Source of the DNA: Sulfuritalea hydrogenivorans sk43H
GTDB taxonomy: Bacteria; Pseudomonadota; Gammaproteobacteria; Burkholderiales; Rhodocyclaceae
NCBI RefSeq assembly: GCF_000828635.1
Contig: NZ_AP012547.1
Span: 1,426,001-1,490,000, forward strand
Direction: 5' to 3'
DNA length: 64,000 bases
Shown: positions 33,958 to 42,758 of the stretch, piece by piece
How the letters are laid out: every line of letters begins with the position of its first letter
Numbering within the stretch: position 1 is the first letter of the stretch
Translations under genes and position numbers: made by a program
The notes under the pieces: model-generated
What the model was told of the DNA's origin: nothing
What the model saw: only the letters and a program-made list of their open reading frames with translations
The model's database searches: none

Positions 33958-34166
33958 TGACTACCTATCTGGTGACCATCGGCCTCATCTTCACCATCAT
34001 GCTCGCCGGCATTGCCGTCGAGCGCATTTATCGGTGCTTTGCCGCGCGGAACCCGCAGCTCGGTCCCTTCCGCGACAGCAGCAAATGCGGCAGCTGCACC
34101 GCCGGCAGCGGCTGCAGCGACACCGCCTGCGAATCCGGCGCCGCCACGCCCGCGCCACACCACTGA
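33954..34166 (+). CDS. Small Cys-rich single-span membrane protein of the rnf operon
   Basis: 70 residues: one N-terminal membrane helix (YLVTIGLIFTIMLAGIAV) and a cytoplasmic or periplasmic tail with CGSCTAGSGCSDTAC. ATG at 33954 overlaps the rnfA stop, so translation is coupled. The four tail cysteines could bind a metal or Fe-S cluster. It is reminiscent of NqrM-type maturation factors in size and place but lacks their usual motif; no family is assigned. Confidence 0.75.
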   Translation: MMTTYLVTIGLIFTIMLAGIAVERIYRCFAARNPQLGPFRDSSKCGSCTAGSGCSDTACESGAATPAPHH

Positions 34167-34189
34167 ACACTTGTTCTGGAGCCAATGAC

Positions 34190-35047
34190 ATGCAGACATC
34201 CAAGCCACCCACACCGCCTCCCGCCAGGACCTATTCCGCCGTCCTCACGGCATCGCGCCGCATCACGCCGCCCGCCTCGCGCGAGGAGGTCCGGCACCTG
34301 GCCTTCAAGACCGGCGACCTGTCCTTCGACGGCACGCTGGGCAATTGCATCCGCGTCATGGCGCCGGGACAGCTTGGCAATCCGTGGCACACCCGCCTGT
34401 ACTCGATCATGGACCTGGAGCGGCGCAACGACGGCACCGAGTTCGCCATCTGCGTGCGGCGCTGTTCCTACATCGACGATTTCAACGGCGAGGAATACCA
34501 GGGTGTCGCCTCGAACTACCTGTGCGACCTGCGCCCGGATGACAGCATCCAGTTCGCCGGCCCGGTCGGCTACCCGTTCGTCATTCCCGAGGACAAGACC
34601 GCCGACATCCTGATGCTGGGCATGGGCACCGGCATTGCGCCGTTTCGCACGCTGATCCGGCAGATCTACGAAAAGATCGGCGGCTGGCAGGGCAGGGTGC
34701 GGCTGTTCTACGGCGCGAAGAGCCCGCTGGAAATGCTCTACATGAACGACGAGAACAACGACCTCGCCAACTATTTCGACCAGCCGACCTTCAAGGCCTT
34801 CCAGGCCGTCAGCCCGCGACCGGGCCTGGGGGCGCCGGTGGCGCTGGACAAGGCCCTGGAACAGAACGCGGCGGAAGTCTGGGAGATGCTCAAGCGGCCG
34901 GGCACCCGGGTGTTCGTCGCCGGCACCGGGAACATGCTCGCGATGGTCGACCGGGCGATGGCGGACTTGGCCGGCTCGGCCCGCGAGTGGGCGTCGGTCC
35001 ATGCCCAGCTGCGTTCCAGCGGACGCTGGAGCGAAGTGCTGTATTAA
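34190..35047 (+). CDS. Plant-type ferredoxin:NADP(+) reductase
   Basis: 285 residues. RLYSIMDLE is the FAD-binding RxYS motif, EYQGVASNYLCDL the second FAD contact, and MLGMGTGIAPFRTLIRQ the NADP-binding GTGIAPFR motif, in the order found in cyanobacterial/plant FNR and in BoxA-type reductase domains. The C-terminal Tyr (EVLY) stacks on FAD in that family. It lies 23 bp after the last small rnf gene, so it would let reduced ferredoxin make NADPH next to Rnf and the pyruvate oxidoreductase. Confidence 0.85.
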   Translation: MQTSKPPTPPPARTYSAVLTASRRITPPASREEVRHLAFKTGDLSFDGTLGNCIRVMAPGQLGNPWHTRLYSIMDLERRNDGTEFAICVRRCSYIDDFNGEEYQGVASNYLCDLRPDDSIQFAGPVGYPFVIPEDKTADILMLGMGTGIAPFRTLIRQIYEKIGGWQGRVRLFYGAKSPLEMLYMNDENNDLANYFDQPTFKAFQAVSPRPGLGAPVALDKALEQNAAEVWEMLKRPGTRVFVAGTGNMLAMVDRAMADLAGSAREWASVHAQLRSSGRWSEVLY

Positions 35048-35314
35048 CGGCCCCCGAAGGGGAATTCCCGTTATGCAAAGCAGCGATCGGGCGTTCGTCG
35101 CCTGCAAGAACGCTGCCCCGGTTCGTGGCGGCGTTTTCATTTTCGCCGGCAGCCGGCATGAAATGCTTCAAATCGCAATCAATCGTATTGCTTCCGTCAT
35201 GTGATGTTCGAATGTCCCGGCATTTCATTTTGTGGAAAATTGATCCGCCGCCGGCTGCATAAAAAACAACACAAGCCAGCGCGCATGCCGATCAACGACC
35301 AAGGGAGGGGCGTC

Positions 35315-36127
35315 ATGGGAATGCTGGACTGGTTCAAGAACATCGTGAGTGGGGGCGGTAGCCAGGCGGCGCCGGCCGTCAGCGCACTGGACGAGCAAAG
35401 CGCCGAACTGGCCGGCCTGAATTTCAAGACCGCGGTCGATGCCCACATGAAATGGAAGGTTCGGCTGGAAAGCTACATCAACGGCACCAGCGAAGAGCAG
35501 CTCAAGGTCGATGTCGTCTGCCGCGACGATCAATGCCCCCTGGGCAAGTGGATCTACGACAAGGGCGGCGAGAAGTTCGGCTTTTCGGAAACCTTCTTCG
35601 ACATGAAGGCGCATCATGCCCTGTTCCATCGCAGTGCCGGCGACGTACTGTCGGCGGCGCAGGCCGGGGACAAGGCCGCCGCCACCAAACTGCTGCACGG
35701 CGGCGACTATGTGAAGTCGTCGGAACGGGTCAAGATGCTGCTGGCGCGCATGTTCGTCATCGCCTCGGAAGGCACAGAAGCCATCGATTCCCACATCAAG
35801 TGGAAGGCCCGGCTACAGGCACATATCAATGGCGACGGCAAGGAAGACCTCAGGGTCGAAACCGTCTCGCGCGACGACCAGTGCACCCTCGGTCAATGGA
35901 TCAACGGCATCGGCGGCGAGCGTTTCGGCCAGAATCCGGTGTTCGCCGTGGTCCGCTCGCGCCATGCCAACTTTCATCGTTGCGCCGGGGAAGTGCTGGC
36001 GGTCGCCCGCCAGGGCGACAAGGAGAAGGCCCTGCACATGCTGGAGGAAGGGGCTTATCCCGATGCCTCGGAACAAGTGGCGGAGGCGATTGTGCACCTC
36101 TTCGCGGGGCAGAAGACCGCGGCCTGA
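35315..36127 (+). CDS. Tandem CZB (chemoreceptor zinc-binding) domain protein
   Basis: 270 residues starting after AGGGAGGGG. Two CZB repeats are visible: HMKWK / CRDDQCPLGKWI / HALFHRSAGD (~47-135) and HIKWKARL / SRDDQCTLGQWI / HANFHRCAGE (~160-245). Each keeps the His, Cys, His, His set that binds zinc and, in known cases, senses hypochlorous acid or zinc. No methyl-accepting, GGDEF or other output domain is attached. The upstream 267 bp (35048-35314) holds no gene. Confidence 0.88.
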   Translation: MGMLDWFKNIVSGGGSQAAPAVSALDEQSAELAGLNFKTAVDAHMKWKVRLESYINGTSEEQLKVDVVCRDDQCPLGKWIYDKGGEKFGFSETFFDMKAHHALFHRSAGDVLSAAQAGDKAAATKLLHGGDYVKSSERVKMLLARMFVIASEGTEAIDSHIKWKARLQAHINGDGKEDLRVETVSRDDQCTLGQWINGIGGERFGQNPVFAVVRSRHANFHRCAGEVLAVARQGDKEKALHMLEEGAYPDASEQVAEAIVHLFAGQKTAA

Positions 36128-36211
36128 AACGCTGTTTCCGGCAATGCCTCGTCAGGGGCATTGCATCGCGCGGCGATCCCCGGATCGCCGCGCGATGCTA
36201 TATCCTATTTT

Positions 36212-36340
36212 CCGCAGATGACGCAGATTTTCGCAGATTTAAACGCGGTACTTCATAGGGTTGGATGTACTCACCGACAAACCCGATGGGTGATCGGCAA
36301 GGCGTGCCAAACGTGCTGATCCATCTGCGAAATCTGCGGA
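36212..36340. repeat. Inverted repeat A3 of CGCAGATTN units
   Basis: Left arm 36212-36240 (CCGCAGATGACGCAGATTTT and one more unit), right arm 36322-36340 (CATCTGCGAAATCTGCGGA). It sits between the convergent CZB and hemerythrin genes. Confidence 0.83.
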
Positions 36341-36359
36341 TCAACTGATTTTTCTGGGT

Positions 36360-36746
36360 TTATTGCAGCTTTTTCAGGTATGGCACATAGGCCATGTCGG
36401 TCCTGGTGATGTGCCTGGTCAGCCAGTCGGTCAGGAATTCCACGGTATCCCGCGAAATGTCCTGACCGATCGATTTGAGCTGGAGTTCATTCAGCCGGGC
36501 GCAAAACTTTGCATGTTCCGCCGAGTGTTCGGCCAGACCGGGATATCCCGACGCCTTCATCAGCGCTTCTTCCGCCGCGAAGTGCGCCCGCGTGTAGTGT
36601 TTCAGCCGGGTCAGCGAATACACGCCGAACAGCGTACGCTCATCGTCGGCGGCGCTTTGCAGTTCCGCGAGCCACTGGTAAATCTCCTTGTGCTGCTCGT
36701 CGAGCAGCGCAACGCCGGTGCTGAGGGCTGGGGTCCATTCGATCAT
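36360..36746 (-). CDS. Bacteriohemerythrin
   Basis: 128 residues of the hemerythrin family: LLDEQHKEIYQWL, TRLKHYTRAHFAAEEALM, HSAEHAKF and LTDWLTRHITRTD supply the five His and two acidic ligands of an oxygen-binding di-iron site. Start ATG at 36746; the much longer open frame upstream runs antisense to the alanine dehydrogenase gene and is not real. Likely roles are oxygen storage or delivery and oxygen/iron sensing. Confidence 0.93.
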   Translation of the reverse strand: MIEWTPALSTGVALLDEQHKEIYQWLAELQSAADDERTLFGVYSLTRLKHYTRAHFAAEEALMKASGYPGLAEHSAEHAKFCARLNELQLKSIGQDISRDTVEFLTDWLTRHITRTDMAYVPYLKKLQ

Positions 36747-36860
36747 GGCAAAGATGGTAGCACCTTGCGGACTTCCGCAGGCACGCCAAATACATAATTT
36801 GGCTGGTGAAGTCGCGGCTCCGGTGCATACTGGCGCCTGCGTCGTGGCTAAATTGAGGAG

Positions 36861-37982
36861 ATGAGCATGCGTATCGGTGTTCCCGCCGAAATCAAGTCCG
36901 GGGAGTTCCGCGTCGGTCTGGTTCCCGCGGCGGTGCGGGAGTTGTGCGCCGCCGGCCATGATGTCATGGTGCAGTCCGGCGCCGGCTCGCGCATCGGCTT
37001 CGGCGATGCCGGCTATCTGGCTGCCGGCGCGCGCATCGCCGCCAGCGCCGCCGAGGCCTGGGATGCCGAATTGGTGGTCAAGGTGAAGGAGCCGCAGGCG
37101 GCCGAGTTCGCCTTCCTGAAAGCGGAGCAGTTGCTGTTCACCTACCTGCACCTCGCCCCGGATTTGCGGCAGGCGGAGGCCCTGCTGCGGGCCGGCTGCA
37201 TCGCCATTGCCTACGAAACGGTCACCGACGGGGAAGGGCGCCTGCCGCTGCTGGCGCCGATGTCGGCGGTGGCCGGGCGCATGGCGGTACAGGCCGGCGC
37301 GCATTTCCTCGAAAAGCCCCATGGCGGGCGCGGCGTGCTGCTGGGCGGGGTTCCCGGCGTGGCGCCGGGGCGGGTCACCGTGCTCGGTGCCGGCACCGTC
37401 GGCGCCCATGCGGTACGCATCGCCGCGGGAGTCGGCGCCCAGGTGACGGCGATCGACCGCAACATCAAGCGGCTTGACATGCTTGATCGGGAATATCAGG
37501 GGCGGGTGCGGACGCTGATGGCGGGCACGGCCGCCATCGAGGAATCGGTCTGCCGCGCCGACCTGGTCATCGGCGCGGTGTTGCGGCCGGGCGGCGTCGC
37601 ACCGAAGCTGATCGATCGCGCCCTGCTGAAGAAGATGCAAGGCGGCGCGGTGATTGTCGACGTGGCCATCGACCAGGGCGGCTGCTGCGAAACCTCGCGC
37701 CCGACCACGCATGCCGATCCGGTGTTCGTCGAGGAGGGCGTGGTGCACTACTGCGTCGCCAACATGCCCGGCGCCGTGCCGCTGACCTCGACCCTGGCGC
37801 TGGGCAACGCGACCCTGCCCTACATCCTCGCGCTGGCCGGCAAGGGCTGGAAGCAGGCGCTGCGCGACGATCCGGGCTTCGCCGCCGGGCTCAATGCCTG
37901 CGCCGGGCAAATCACCCATCCGGCCGTGGCGGCAGCGCTTGGCATGACCTGCGCACCGCGGACGGATGTTCTTCGCGCCTGA
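36861..37982 (+). CDS. ald: Alanine dehydrogenase
   Basis: 373 residues. It begins [20 protein letters not shown], has the substrate region KVKEPQ, and the NAD fold [20 protein letters not shown], followed by [20 protein letters not shown], all typical of L-alanine dehydrogenase. It converts L-alanine and NAD to pyruvate, ammonia and NADH. The GAGTCGGCGC-like bases near 37431 encode the conserved Rossmann segment and are not an insertion. Confidence 0.93.
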   Translation: MSMRIGVPAEIKSGEFRVGLVPAAVRELCAAGHDVMVQSGAGSRIGFGDAGYLAAGARIAASAAEAWDAELVVKVKEPQAAEFAFLKAEQLLFTYLHLAPDLRQAEALLRAGCIAIAYETVTDGEGRLPLLAPMSAVAGRMAVQAGAHFLEKPHGGRGVLLGGVPGVAPGRVTVLGAGTVGAHAVRIAAGVGAQVTAIDRNIKRLDMLDREYQGRVRTLMAGTAAIEESVCRADLVIGAVLRPGGVAPKLIDRALLKKMQGGAVIVDVAIDQGGCCETSRPTTHADPVFVEEGVVHYCVANMPGAVPLTSTLALGNATLPYILALAGKGWKQALRDDPGFAAGLNACAGQITHPAVAAALGMTCAPRTDVLRA

Positions 37983-38107
37983 AATGCCGGACGCTCACGA
38001 CAACCTTCACTTGTGCGATCAAGCCGTCAAGACGTGATCGGAATACGGTCGCGCATCTTTTTGCGGACTGTAGGACAATGTCGCCAGGGAAAACCGGGGA
38101 TCAAGAA

Positions 38108-38302
38108 ATGTCCAAGTTGATGATAGAAGACAAGGATCAGTTCCATGCGTTTCTTGCTGCTCAGCCATTATGCAAATGGGTAGCGCAAAAGAAGCAGGAA
38201 ATTGCCGCGGGAATGCATGAAGAACGAGGCAGGACTGTCATCCATCCTCATCCAAAGGATGACAACGCGGATCTGGCCGCGGCGCTGTCGTCGATGGCTT
38301 GA
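38108..38302 (+). CDS. Small hypothetical protein
   Basis: 64 residues from ATG 38108, which follows GGGGATCAAG; an in-frame ATG 30 bp upstream is possible. Sequence is hydrophilic, with FLAAQPLCKWVAQKKQEIAAG and a His-rich middle (VIHPHPKDDN). No family recognised. Convergent with the EAL-HDOD gene. Confidence 0.5.
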   Translation: MSKLMIEDKDQFHAFLAAQPLCKWVAQKKQEIAAGMHEERGRTVIHPHPKDDNADLAAALSSMA

Positions 38303-38328
38303 GGGGTGATGCGGATCGCGATCTTCCG

Positions 38329-39729
38329 CTACTCCGTGTCGCCGAGCGCCTGGCTTGCCCATACAAGGGCTTCGGCAGCCGCCGCGGTGTAGGCGGCGTC
38401 GGCGAGTTCGCAGCGCGCGAGTGCCTGCGCCATCTGCTCCGGAAGCGCCGCGGCATCTGCTTCGCCCAGGATCGCCAATGCCAGCGCGTCGGCGTGGGCG
38501 CCGGGTTTGCCAAGCAGGGCCTCGCGCACGGCGTCGGGCAGGGTGGCCTTTTCGAGCAGTTCTTGCAGGGGCAGGCCCAGCGCCACGTCGAGCAGGGAAA
38601 ACAATCCGATGAGGAACAGATGGTCGGGGGCTTTGGGAATGCGCCCCTTGCCGGCAAGCAGTTCGAGGGTGCGGCCGCGGGCCAGCGCGCGTTCGGCCAG
38701 TGCGCGTTCGTGGTAGGTGGGGTTGGCAAAGTCGAAGAGCAGCAGCGACAGCCAGCGATAGAACTTTTCGCGGCCGATCAGCACCAGCGCCTGGGTCAGG
38801 CTGTCGATCGGCTGCTGCAGGCCCATTGCGGGCGAATTGAGATAGCGCAGCAGCTTGTAGGTCAGCGTCGGTTCGTTCTTGAGCCGGTCGGCGATCAGGG
38901 CGAAGCTCTGGTCGCTGCGTACCATGTTCAGGATGGGCAGCACGACGATGCGATTGATGCCGCCGCCGGCGGGACGCAGGCTTTCGCGGCTGTTGATGAA
39001 GGGCCCCTGGAAAAACTCGAAGCCGCATTTGTCGCAGAACTGGAAGTCGTCATGGCTTTGCACGTCGCGCGCGACCAGCCGGGGCGATAGTGCCGCGGCA
39101 GTTTTTTTCTTCTTGAATTCGGCGGTCAGTGATTTCAGGTCGATGCCGTCGAAGGCCGTGACGTCGATCTGGATGAAATCCAGTCCGTCCATTGCCGGGC
39201 GGGCGGCGTCGGCGGCATCGTGAACCCTCAAGCCGCAGGCGAAGCCTTTCTGCTTGAGTTCGGCCAGCCGCGCCGCAATGTGTTCCGAATCGATTGCCTG
39301 CTCGGTGGTTTCGAGGATCAGCACGGTGTTTTGCGGCGGAAGCTGGTCGATCAGGCGATTGTCCAGCGACTCGGCCGAGAGATTGACGAAGGCCAGCCGA
39401 TGGCCGAGGAGCGAGGTGGCGCCGGGGGCGGCCAGGCGGGTCAGGAGGGCGGCGTCATAGGTGCGCCTCGCCATTCCGCCGCGCCGATGCAGCCGGTCCC
39501 GCAAGGTGGTCAGCAGCGAGAATTCGTAGCCGGCGATTTTTTCGGAATGATCGAGTACGGCATCCCGACGCACGAAGGAGTTCGGCGTGTCGTCCGGGTC
39601 GATGGGCGAGGCAGCGGCATTCGGGCCGGCGATGTCCCTGGAATTGCGCGACGCCTGTTCGCGCACGGTGGGCAGATCGTCCGAGGGCTTGGCGGACCCA
39701 CCCACCAGGTGTCGCAGAAATCGAAGCAT
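38329..39729 (-). CDS. EAL-HDOD (YuxH-type) signalling protein
   Basis: 466 residues. An EAL-like half (~50-250) has NLSAESLDNRLIDQL and GLDFIQIDVTAF, but the EAL catalytic signature is not intact, so c-di-GMP hydrolysis is doubtful. The C-terminal HDOD half (~255-460) has LPILNMVRSDQSF, LTYKLLRYLNSPAMGL and SLTQALVLIGREKFYRWLSLLL. Such proteins act in c-di-GMP or stress signalling. Confidence 0.85.
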   Translation of the reverse strand: MLRFLRHLVGGSAKPSDDLPTVREQASRNSRDIAGPNAAASPIDPDDTPNSFVRRDAVLDHSEKIAGYEFSLLTTLRDRLHRRGGMARRTYDAALLTRLAAPGATSLLGHRLAFVNLSAESLDNRLIDQLPPQNTVLILETTEQAIDSEHIAARLAELKQKGFACGLRVHDAADAARPAMDGLDFIQIDVTAFDGIDLKSLTAEFKKKKTAAALSPRLVARDVQSHDDFQFCDKCGFEFFQGPFINSRESLRPAGGGINRIVVLPILNMVRSDQSFALIADRLKNEPTLTYKLLRYLNSPAMGLQQPIDSLTQALVLIGREKFYRWLSLLLFDFANPTYHERALAERALARGRTLELLAGKGRIPKAPDHLFLIGLFSLLDVALGLPLQELLEKATLPDAVREALLGKPGAHADALALAILGEADAAALPEQMAQALARCELADAAYTAAAAEALVWASQALGDTE

Positions 39730-39835
39730 TGAGTGGCCGGAAAGTTGTCGAGGTCAGGAAGGGAAAATAACCGATATTTTTCTCATGCATGCCCTTGAAG
39801 CACAATCAACGATGCCGCGATGCTTCGCGCGCCCC

Positions 39836-39867
39836 GATTCGCCGTAGCGCCGGCGCCGACTCCCGGC
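39836..39867 (-). repeat. Dispersed repeat upstream of the EAL-HDOD gene (intergenic copy)
   Basis: On the plus strand TCGCCGTAGCGCCGGCGCCG followed by ACTCCCGGC; on the minus strand GGGAGTCGGCGC...TACGGCGAAT. This is a near-consensus copy, between the EAL-HDOD and SUMT genes and outside any coding frame. Confidence 0.75.
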
Positions 39868-39880
39868 ACCGATGCGGCAA

Positions 39881-40648
39881 TTAGTCGCAGCGTTCTTCGA
39901 ACCAGCGCAGCTTGTCGCGCAGCGTAACCACTTCGCCGACGATGATCAGGGTCGGCGCGCGCAGGTTGGCGGCTTCGGCCAGGGCCGGCAGCGTGGTGAG
40001 CGTGCCGGTGATGGTGCGCTGGGTGGGCTGCGTGCCGTGCTGCACGATGGCGGCGGGCCAGTCGGCGGGGAGGCCGTGTTCCATCAGCTTGGCGCACAGG
40101 TGCGGCAGGCCCGACAGGCCCATGTAGATCACCACGGTCTGGCGGCGGCGGGCCAGTCCGGGCCAGTCCAGGTTCATGCTGCCGTCCTGGAGGTGGCCGG
40201 TGACGAAGACGCAGGCCTGGGCGTGGTTGCGATGGGTCAGCGGAATGCCGGCATAGGAGGCGACACCGGCGGCCGCGGTGATGCCGGGAACCACTTCGAA
40301 GTGGACGCCGTCGGCTTGCAGGGTTTCGACCTCTTCGCCGCCGCGGCCGAAAATGTAGGGGTCACCGCCCTTGAGGCGTACCACGCGCTTGCCGGTCTTG
40401 GCCAGGCGCACCAGCAGTTCGTTGATTTCTTCCTGGGGCAGCGAGTGGTTGCCGCGTTCCTTGCCGGCGTAGATGAGCTCGGCGTCGGCACGGGCGAGCT
40501 TCAGCACGGCCTTGGAGACGAGGTTGTCATAGACCAGGACATCGGCTTCGCCGATCAGTCGCGCGGCCTTGAGGGTCAGCAATTCGGGGTCGCCGGGACC
40601 GGCCCCGACCAGATAGACCCAGCCGGGTTGGGCAGGAGTAGGTTTCAT
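39881..40648 (-). CDS. cobA: Uroporphyrinogen-III C-methyltransferase
   Basis: 255 residues. [18 protein letters not shown] is the SAM-binding start, followed by [33 protein letters not shown] and [22 protein letters not shown], the complete SUMT signature. It makes precorrin-2 from uroporphyrinogen III on the way to siroheme. Start ATG 40648; the frame upstream is repeat sequence. Siroheme amide is the DsrAB cofactor, which explains its place downstream of dsrN and dsrR. Confidence 0.95.
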   Translation of the reverse strand: MKPTPAQPGWVYLVGAGPGDPELLTLKAARLIGEADVLVYDNLVSKAVLKLARADAELIYAGKERGNHSLPQEEINELLVRLAKTGKRVVRLKGGDPYIFGRGGEEVETLQADGVHFEVVPGITAAAGVASYAGIPLTHRNHAQACVFVTGHLQDGSMNLDWPGLARRRQTVVIYMGLSGLPHLCAKLMEHGLPADWPAAIVQHGTQPTQRTITGTLTTLPALAEAANLRAPTLIIVGEVVTLRDKLRWFEERCD

Positions 40649-40666
40649 AAAAAATCTCGGTTGAAT

Positions 40667-40800
40667 CCGCAGATTGCGCAGATTACGCAGATTACCCAAA
40701 GAGAACAATGCGGAGACCAACGGCGATGGCCGTCCGCCAGGCGATACGACTTGGTCAGGTAGCACGCCGCCAAATCTGCGTCAATCTGCGAAATCTGCGA
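40667..40800. repeat. Inverted repeat A4 of CGCAGATTN units, between dsrR and cobA
   Basis: Left arm from 40667 has CGCAGATTG, CGCAGATTA, CGCAGATTA; right arm 40772-40800 has AAATCTGCGTCAATCTGCG and a further unit. Arms are separated by about 70 bp of unrelated sequence. Confidence 0.85.
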
Positions 40801-40863
40801 ATCTAATTTTTTGCAGGTTAATGGACAGCGAATGCTACCTCAGCTTGGCGAGCTGATGCTTGA

Positions 40864-41208
40864 TCAGGAACAACCGCCGCCGCAGCCTCCACAGCCTTGT
40901 TTTGACGCCGGCGCATTGCAGCCGCCGCGAAAGATGAACTGGAACTCGCCGGGTGCGACTTCGGCGAAATCCAGCGTGGTGTTCTCCAGCAGGGGCTGGC
41001 TGTGCGGCGAAATCAGGATCGGGACGCCGCCGGCGTCGACCACCAGGTCGTCTTCGCGCTCGTCGTCGAAGCCCATGCCATAGACCAGTTCGCCGTCGCT
41101 TTCGTCGATCTTGGCGGCGACGCGCAGCATGGGCTGGGGGCCGGCGTCGGGCTGTTCATCGGCGGCGCGGGCGATCTGCTCGGCGGCGGCGGGGGTCAGG
41201 GCGAACAT
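40864..41208 (-). CDS. dsrR: DsrR-like A-type iron-sulfur carrier homologue
   Basis: 114 residues with the IscA/HesB fold (LTPAAAEQIARAA...YGMGFDDEREDDLVVDAGGVPILI). Of the usual carrier cysteines, the first is absent; the C-terminus has FIFRGGCNAPASKQGCGGCGGGC. In Allochromatium vinosum the corresponding IscA-like DsrR does not bind a cluster and affects dsr expression. It overlaps dsrN by 13 bp and ends the dsr operon proper. Confidence 0.82.
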   Translation of the reverse strand: MFALTPAAAEQIARAADEQPDAGPQPMLRVAAKIDESDGELVYGMGFDDEREDDLVVDAGGVPILISPHSQPLLENTTLDFAEVAPGEFQFIFRGGCNAPASKQGCGGCGGGCS

Positions 41209-42614
41209 GGGGTGGTTTCCTTATAGTCGTTGGTCATGCAGTCGCGGACGTGCTGGACGAATTTCGCCGGCCAGTCGCAACCGCTGGTGGCGCGCAGGTG
41301 GGTGTAGGAGGCGAGCAGCCGGTGGCGCAGGACGCCGTCGTGGTGGCCGTCGATGCCGTGGCCGCGCTTTACGGCATAGGCATAGCGGGTATCGGCCGGC
41401 AGGTCGTAGAGGTTCGAATAGTGGAACTCGTGGGCGCGCAGCGATGGCGTGCCGTCGCTGCCAGCGCCGCGCCATGGGTGGTTGGCGTTGGGTTCGAGGA
41501 TCACGTAGCCGCGGCCGACGGGCTTGTCGTGCATGCGGATGTCGCCGGGGATCACGCCGACCATTTCGGCGCTGCGACCCTTCCAGTGGATGCTGCGCGC
41601 CAGGTACATGAGGCCGCCGCATTCGGCGTAGGCCGGCAGGCCGCCCTCGATGGCGCGCCGGACGTCGGCGCGCAGTGCGGTGTTGGCCTCCAGTTGATCG
41701 AGAAAGCACTCGGGAAAGCCGCCGCCGATCAGCAGGCCGTCGCAGGGCGGCAGCTTGGTATCGTGCAGGGTATCGAAGAACACGGTTTGCGCGCCGGCGG
41801 CCGTCAGCGCGGCGAGGTCGTCGGCGTAGTAGAAGCCGAAGGCGGCGTCGCGGGCGACGGCGATGCGCACAGGTTTTTCGTGGCTGCGCGGCTGCGCCGC
41901 GGGCGGCGCGAGGGCGGCGTCGGTCCGGCTGATTTCCAGCAGGCGATTCAGATCGACTTGCGCGGCGATGCGTGCGCCGATCGCGGCGATGTGCCTTTCG
42001 GCTTCGGCGGTTTCGTTTACCGGCATCAGGCCCAGGTGGCGCTCGACCAGCGCCAGTTCGGGGTCTTCCTGCACCGCGCCGAGCACCGGGACATCGGTGT
42101 AATGCTCGATCACGGCGCGCAGCTTGGCTTCGTGGCGGCGCCCGCCGAGGCGGTTGAGGATCACGCCGGCGATGCGGATGTTGCGGTCGAAGGCCTGGTG
42201 GCCGAGGATCAGCGGGGCGATGCCGCGTGTCATGCCGCGCGCGTCGAGCACCAGCACCACCGGCAGGTCGAGCAGGCGGGCGAGCGCCGCATTGCTGTTC
42301 GAGCCGTCGAGGTCGAGCCCGTCGTAGAGGCCCTTGTTGCCTTCGATCAGGCAGATTTCGGCGTCATGGCCGTGGCGGGCGAACTGGGCTTGCAGTTCGC
42401 TGTCGGGCGAGAGGAAAAAGTCGAGGTTGTAGCAGGGGCGCCCGGCGGCGACCGAGAGCCACAGCGGATCGATGTAGTCGGGCCCTTTCTTGAAGGGCTG
42501 CACGGTGCGTGCCGGCTGGCCGTGCTTGCCGGAACTCAGCGCCGCCGCGAGTCCGATGCTGATGGTGGTCTTGCCCGAGGACTTGTGCGCGGCAGAGATC
42601 AGGAAGCGATGCAT
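41196..42614 (-). CDS. dsrN: DsrN, cobyrinate a,c-diamide synthase-like glutamine amidotransferase
   Basis: 472 residues from ATG 42614. The N-terminal ATP-binding domain (ISAAHKSSGKTTISIGLAAAL, VQPFKKGPDYIDP) and the C-terminal GATase domain (GLLIGGGFPE, YAECGGLMYL with the nucleophilic Cys, RAHEFHYSNL) match CbiA/DsrN. In sulfur oxidisers DsrN amidates siroheme for DsrAB. Placement inside the dsr cluster supports dsrN over cobalamin synthesis. Confidence 0.92.
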   Translation of the reverse strand: MHRFLISAAHKSSGKTTISIGLAAALSSGKHGQPARTVQPFKKGPDYIDPLWLSVAAGRPCYNLDFFLSPDSELQAQFARHGHDAEICLIEGNKGLYDGLDLDGSNSNAALARLLDLPVVLVLDARGMTRGIAPLILGHQAFDRNIRIAGVILNRLGGRRHEAKLRAVIEHYTDVPVLGAVQEDPELALVERHLGLMPVNETAEAERHIAAIGARIAAQVDLNRLLEISRTDAALAPPAAQPRSHEKPVRIAVARDAAFGFYYADDLAALTAAGAQTVFFDTLHDTKLPPCDGLLIGGGFPECFLDQLEANTALRADVRRAIEGGLPAYAECGGLMYLARSIHWKGRSAEMVGVIPGDIRMHDKPVGRGYVILEPNANHPWRGAGSDGTPSLRAHEFHYSNLYDLPADTRYAYAVKRGHGIDGHHDGVLRHRLLASYTHLRATSGCDWPAKFVQHVRDCMTNDYKETTPCSP

Positions 42615-42640
42615 GGGGGGGATGGTAAAACCCAAACCTT

Positions 42641-42739
42641 ACCGCGGAGGCGCAGAGGCGCAGAGAAAGGCGACGCAGAGGAAAAGCAAATGCCTTGGAC
42701 TTTCTCTGCGCATCCTCAGCGCCTCCGCGCCTCTGCGGT
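42641..42739. repeat. Inverted repeat B1 of CGCAGAGGN units, in the dsrN-dsrP gap
   Basis: 99 bp beginning ACCGCGGAGGCGCAGAGGCG and ending GCCTCCGCGCCTCTGCGGT, with a middle part CAGAGAAAGG...CTTTCTCTG also paired. Same length as the copy at 45112. Confidence 0.88.
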
Positions 42740-42758
42740 TAAGCCTTTTCACCGCATT

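Noticed and set aside
37421..37456. GGGAGTCGGCGCCC...GACGGCGATCG inside alanine dehydrogenase, similar to the dispersed repeat
   Set aside because: The bases encode [12 protein letters not shown], the normal conserved end of the Rossmann motif in alanine dehydrogenases, so similarity to the repeat is probably coincidental.
38329..39729. Active c-di-GMP phosphodiesterase
   Set aside because: The EAL-like half lacks the intact EAL signature and several metal-binding residues, so only a degenerate sensor role is supported.
42641..42739. Inverted repeat elements A and B as simple rho-independent terminators
   Set aside because: They lack a T-tract, contain periodic 9-bp units, have long spacers in some copies and lie inside operons whose downstream genes are required.
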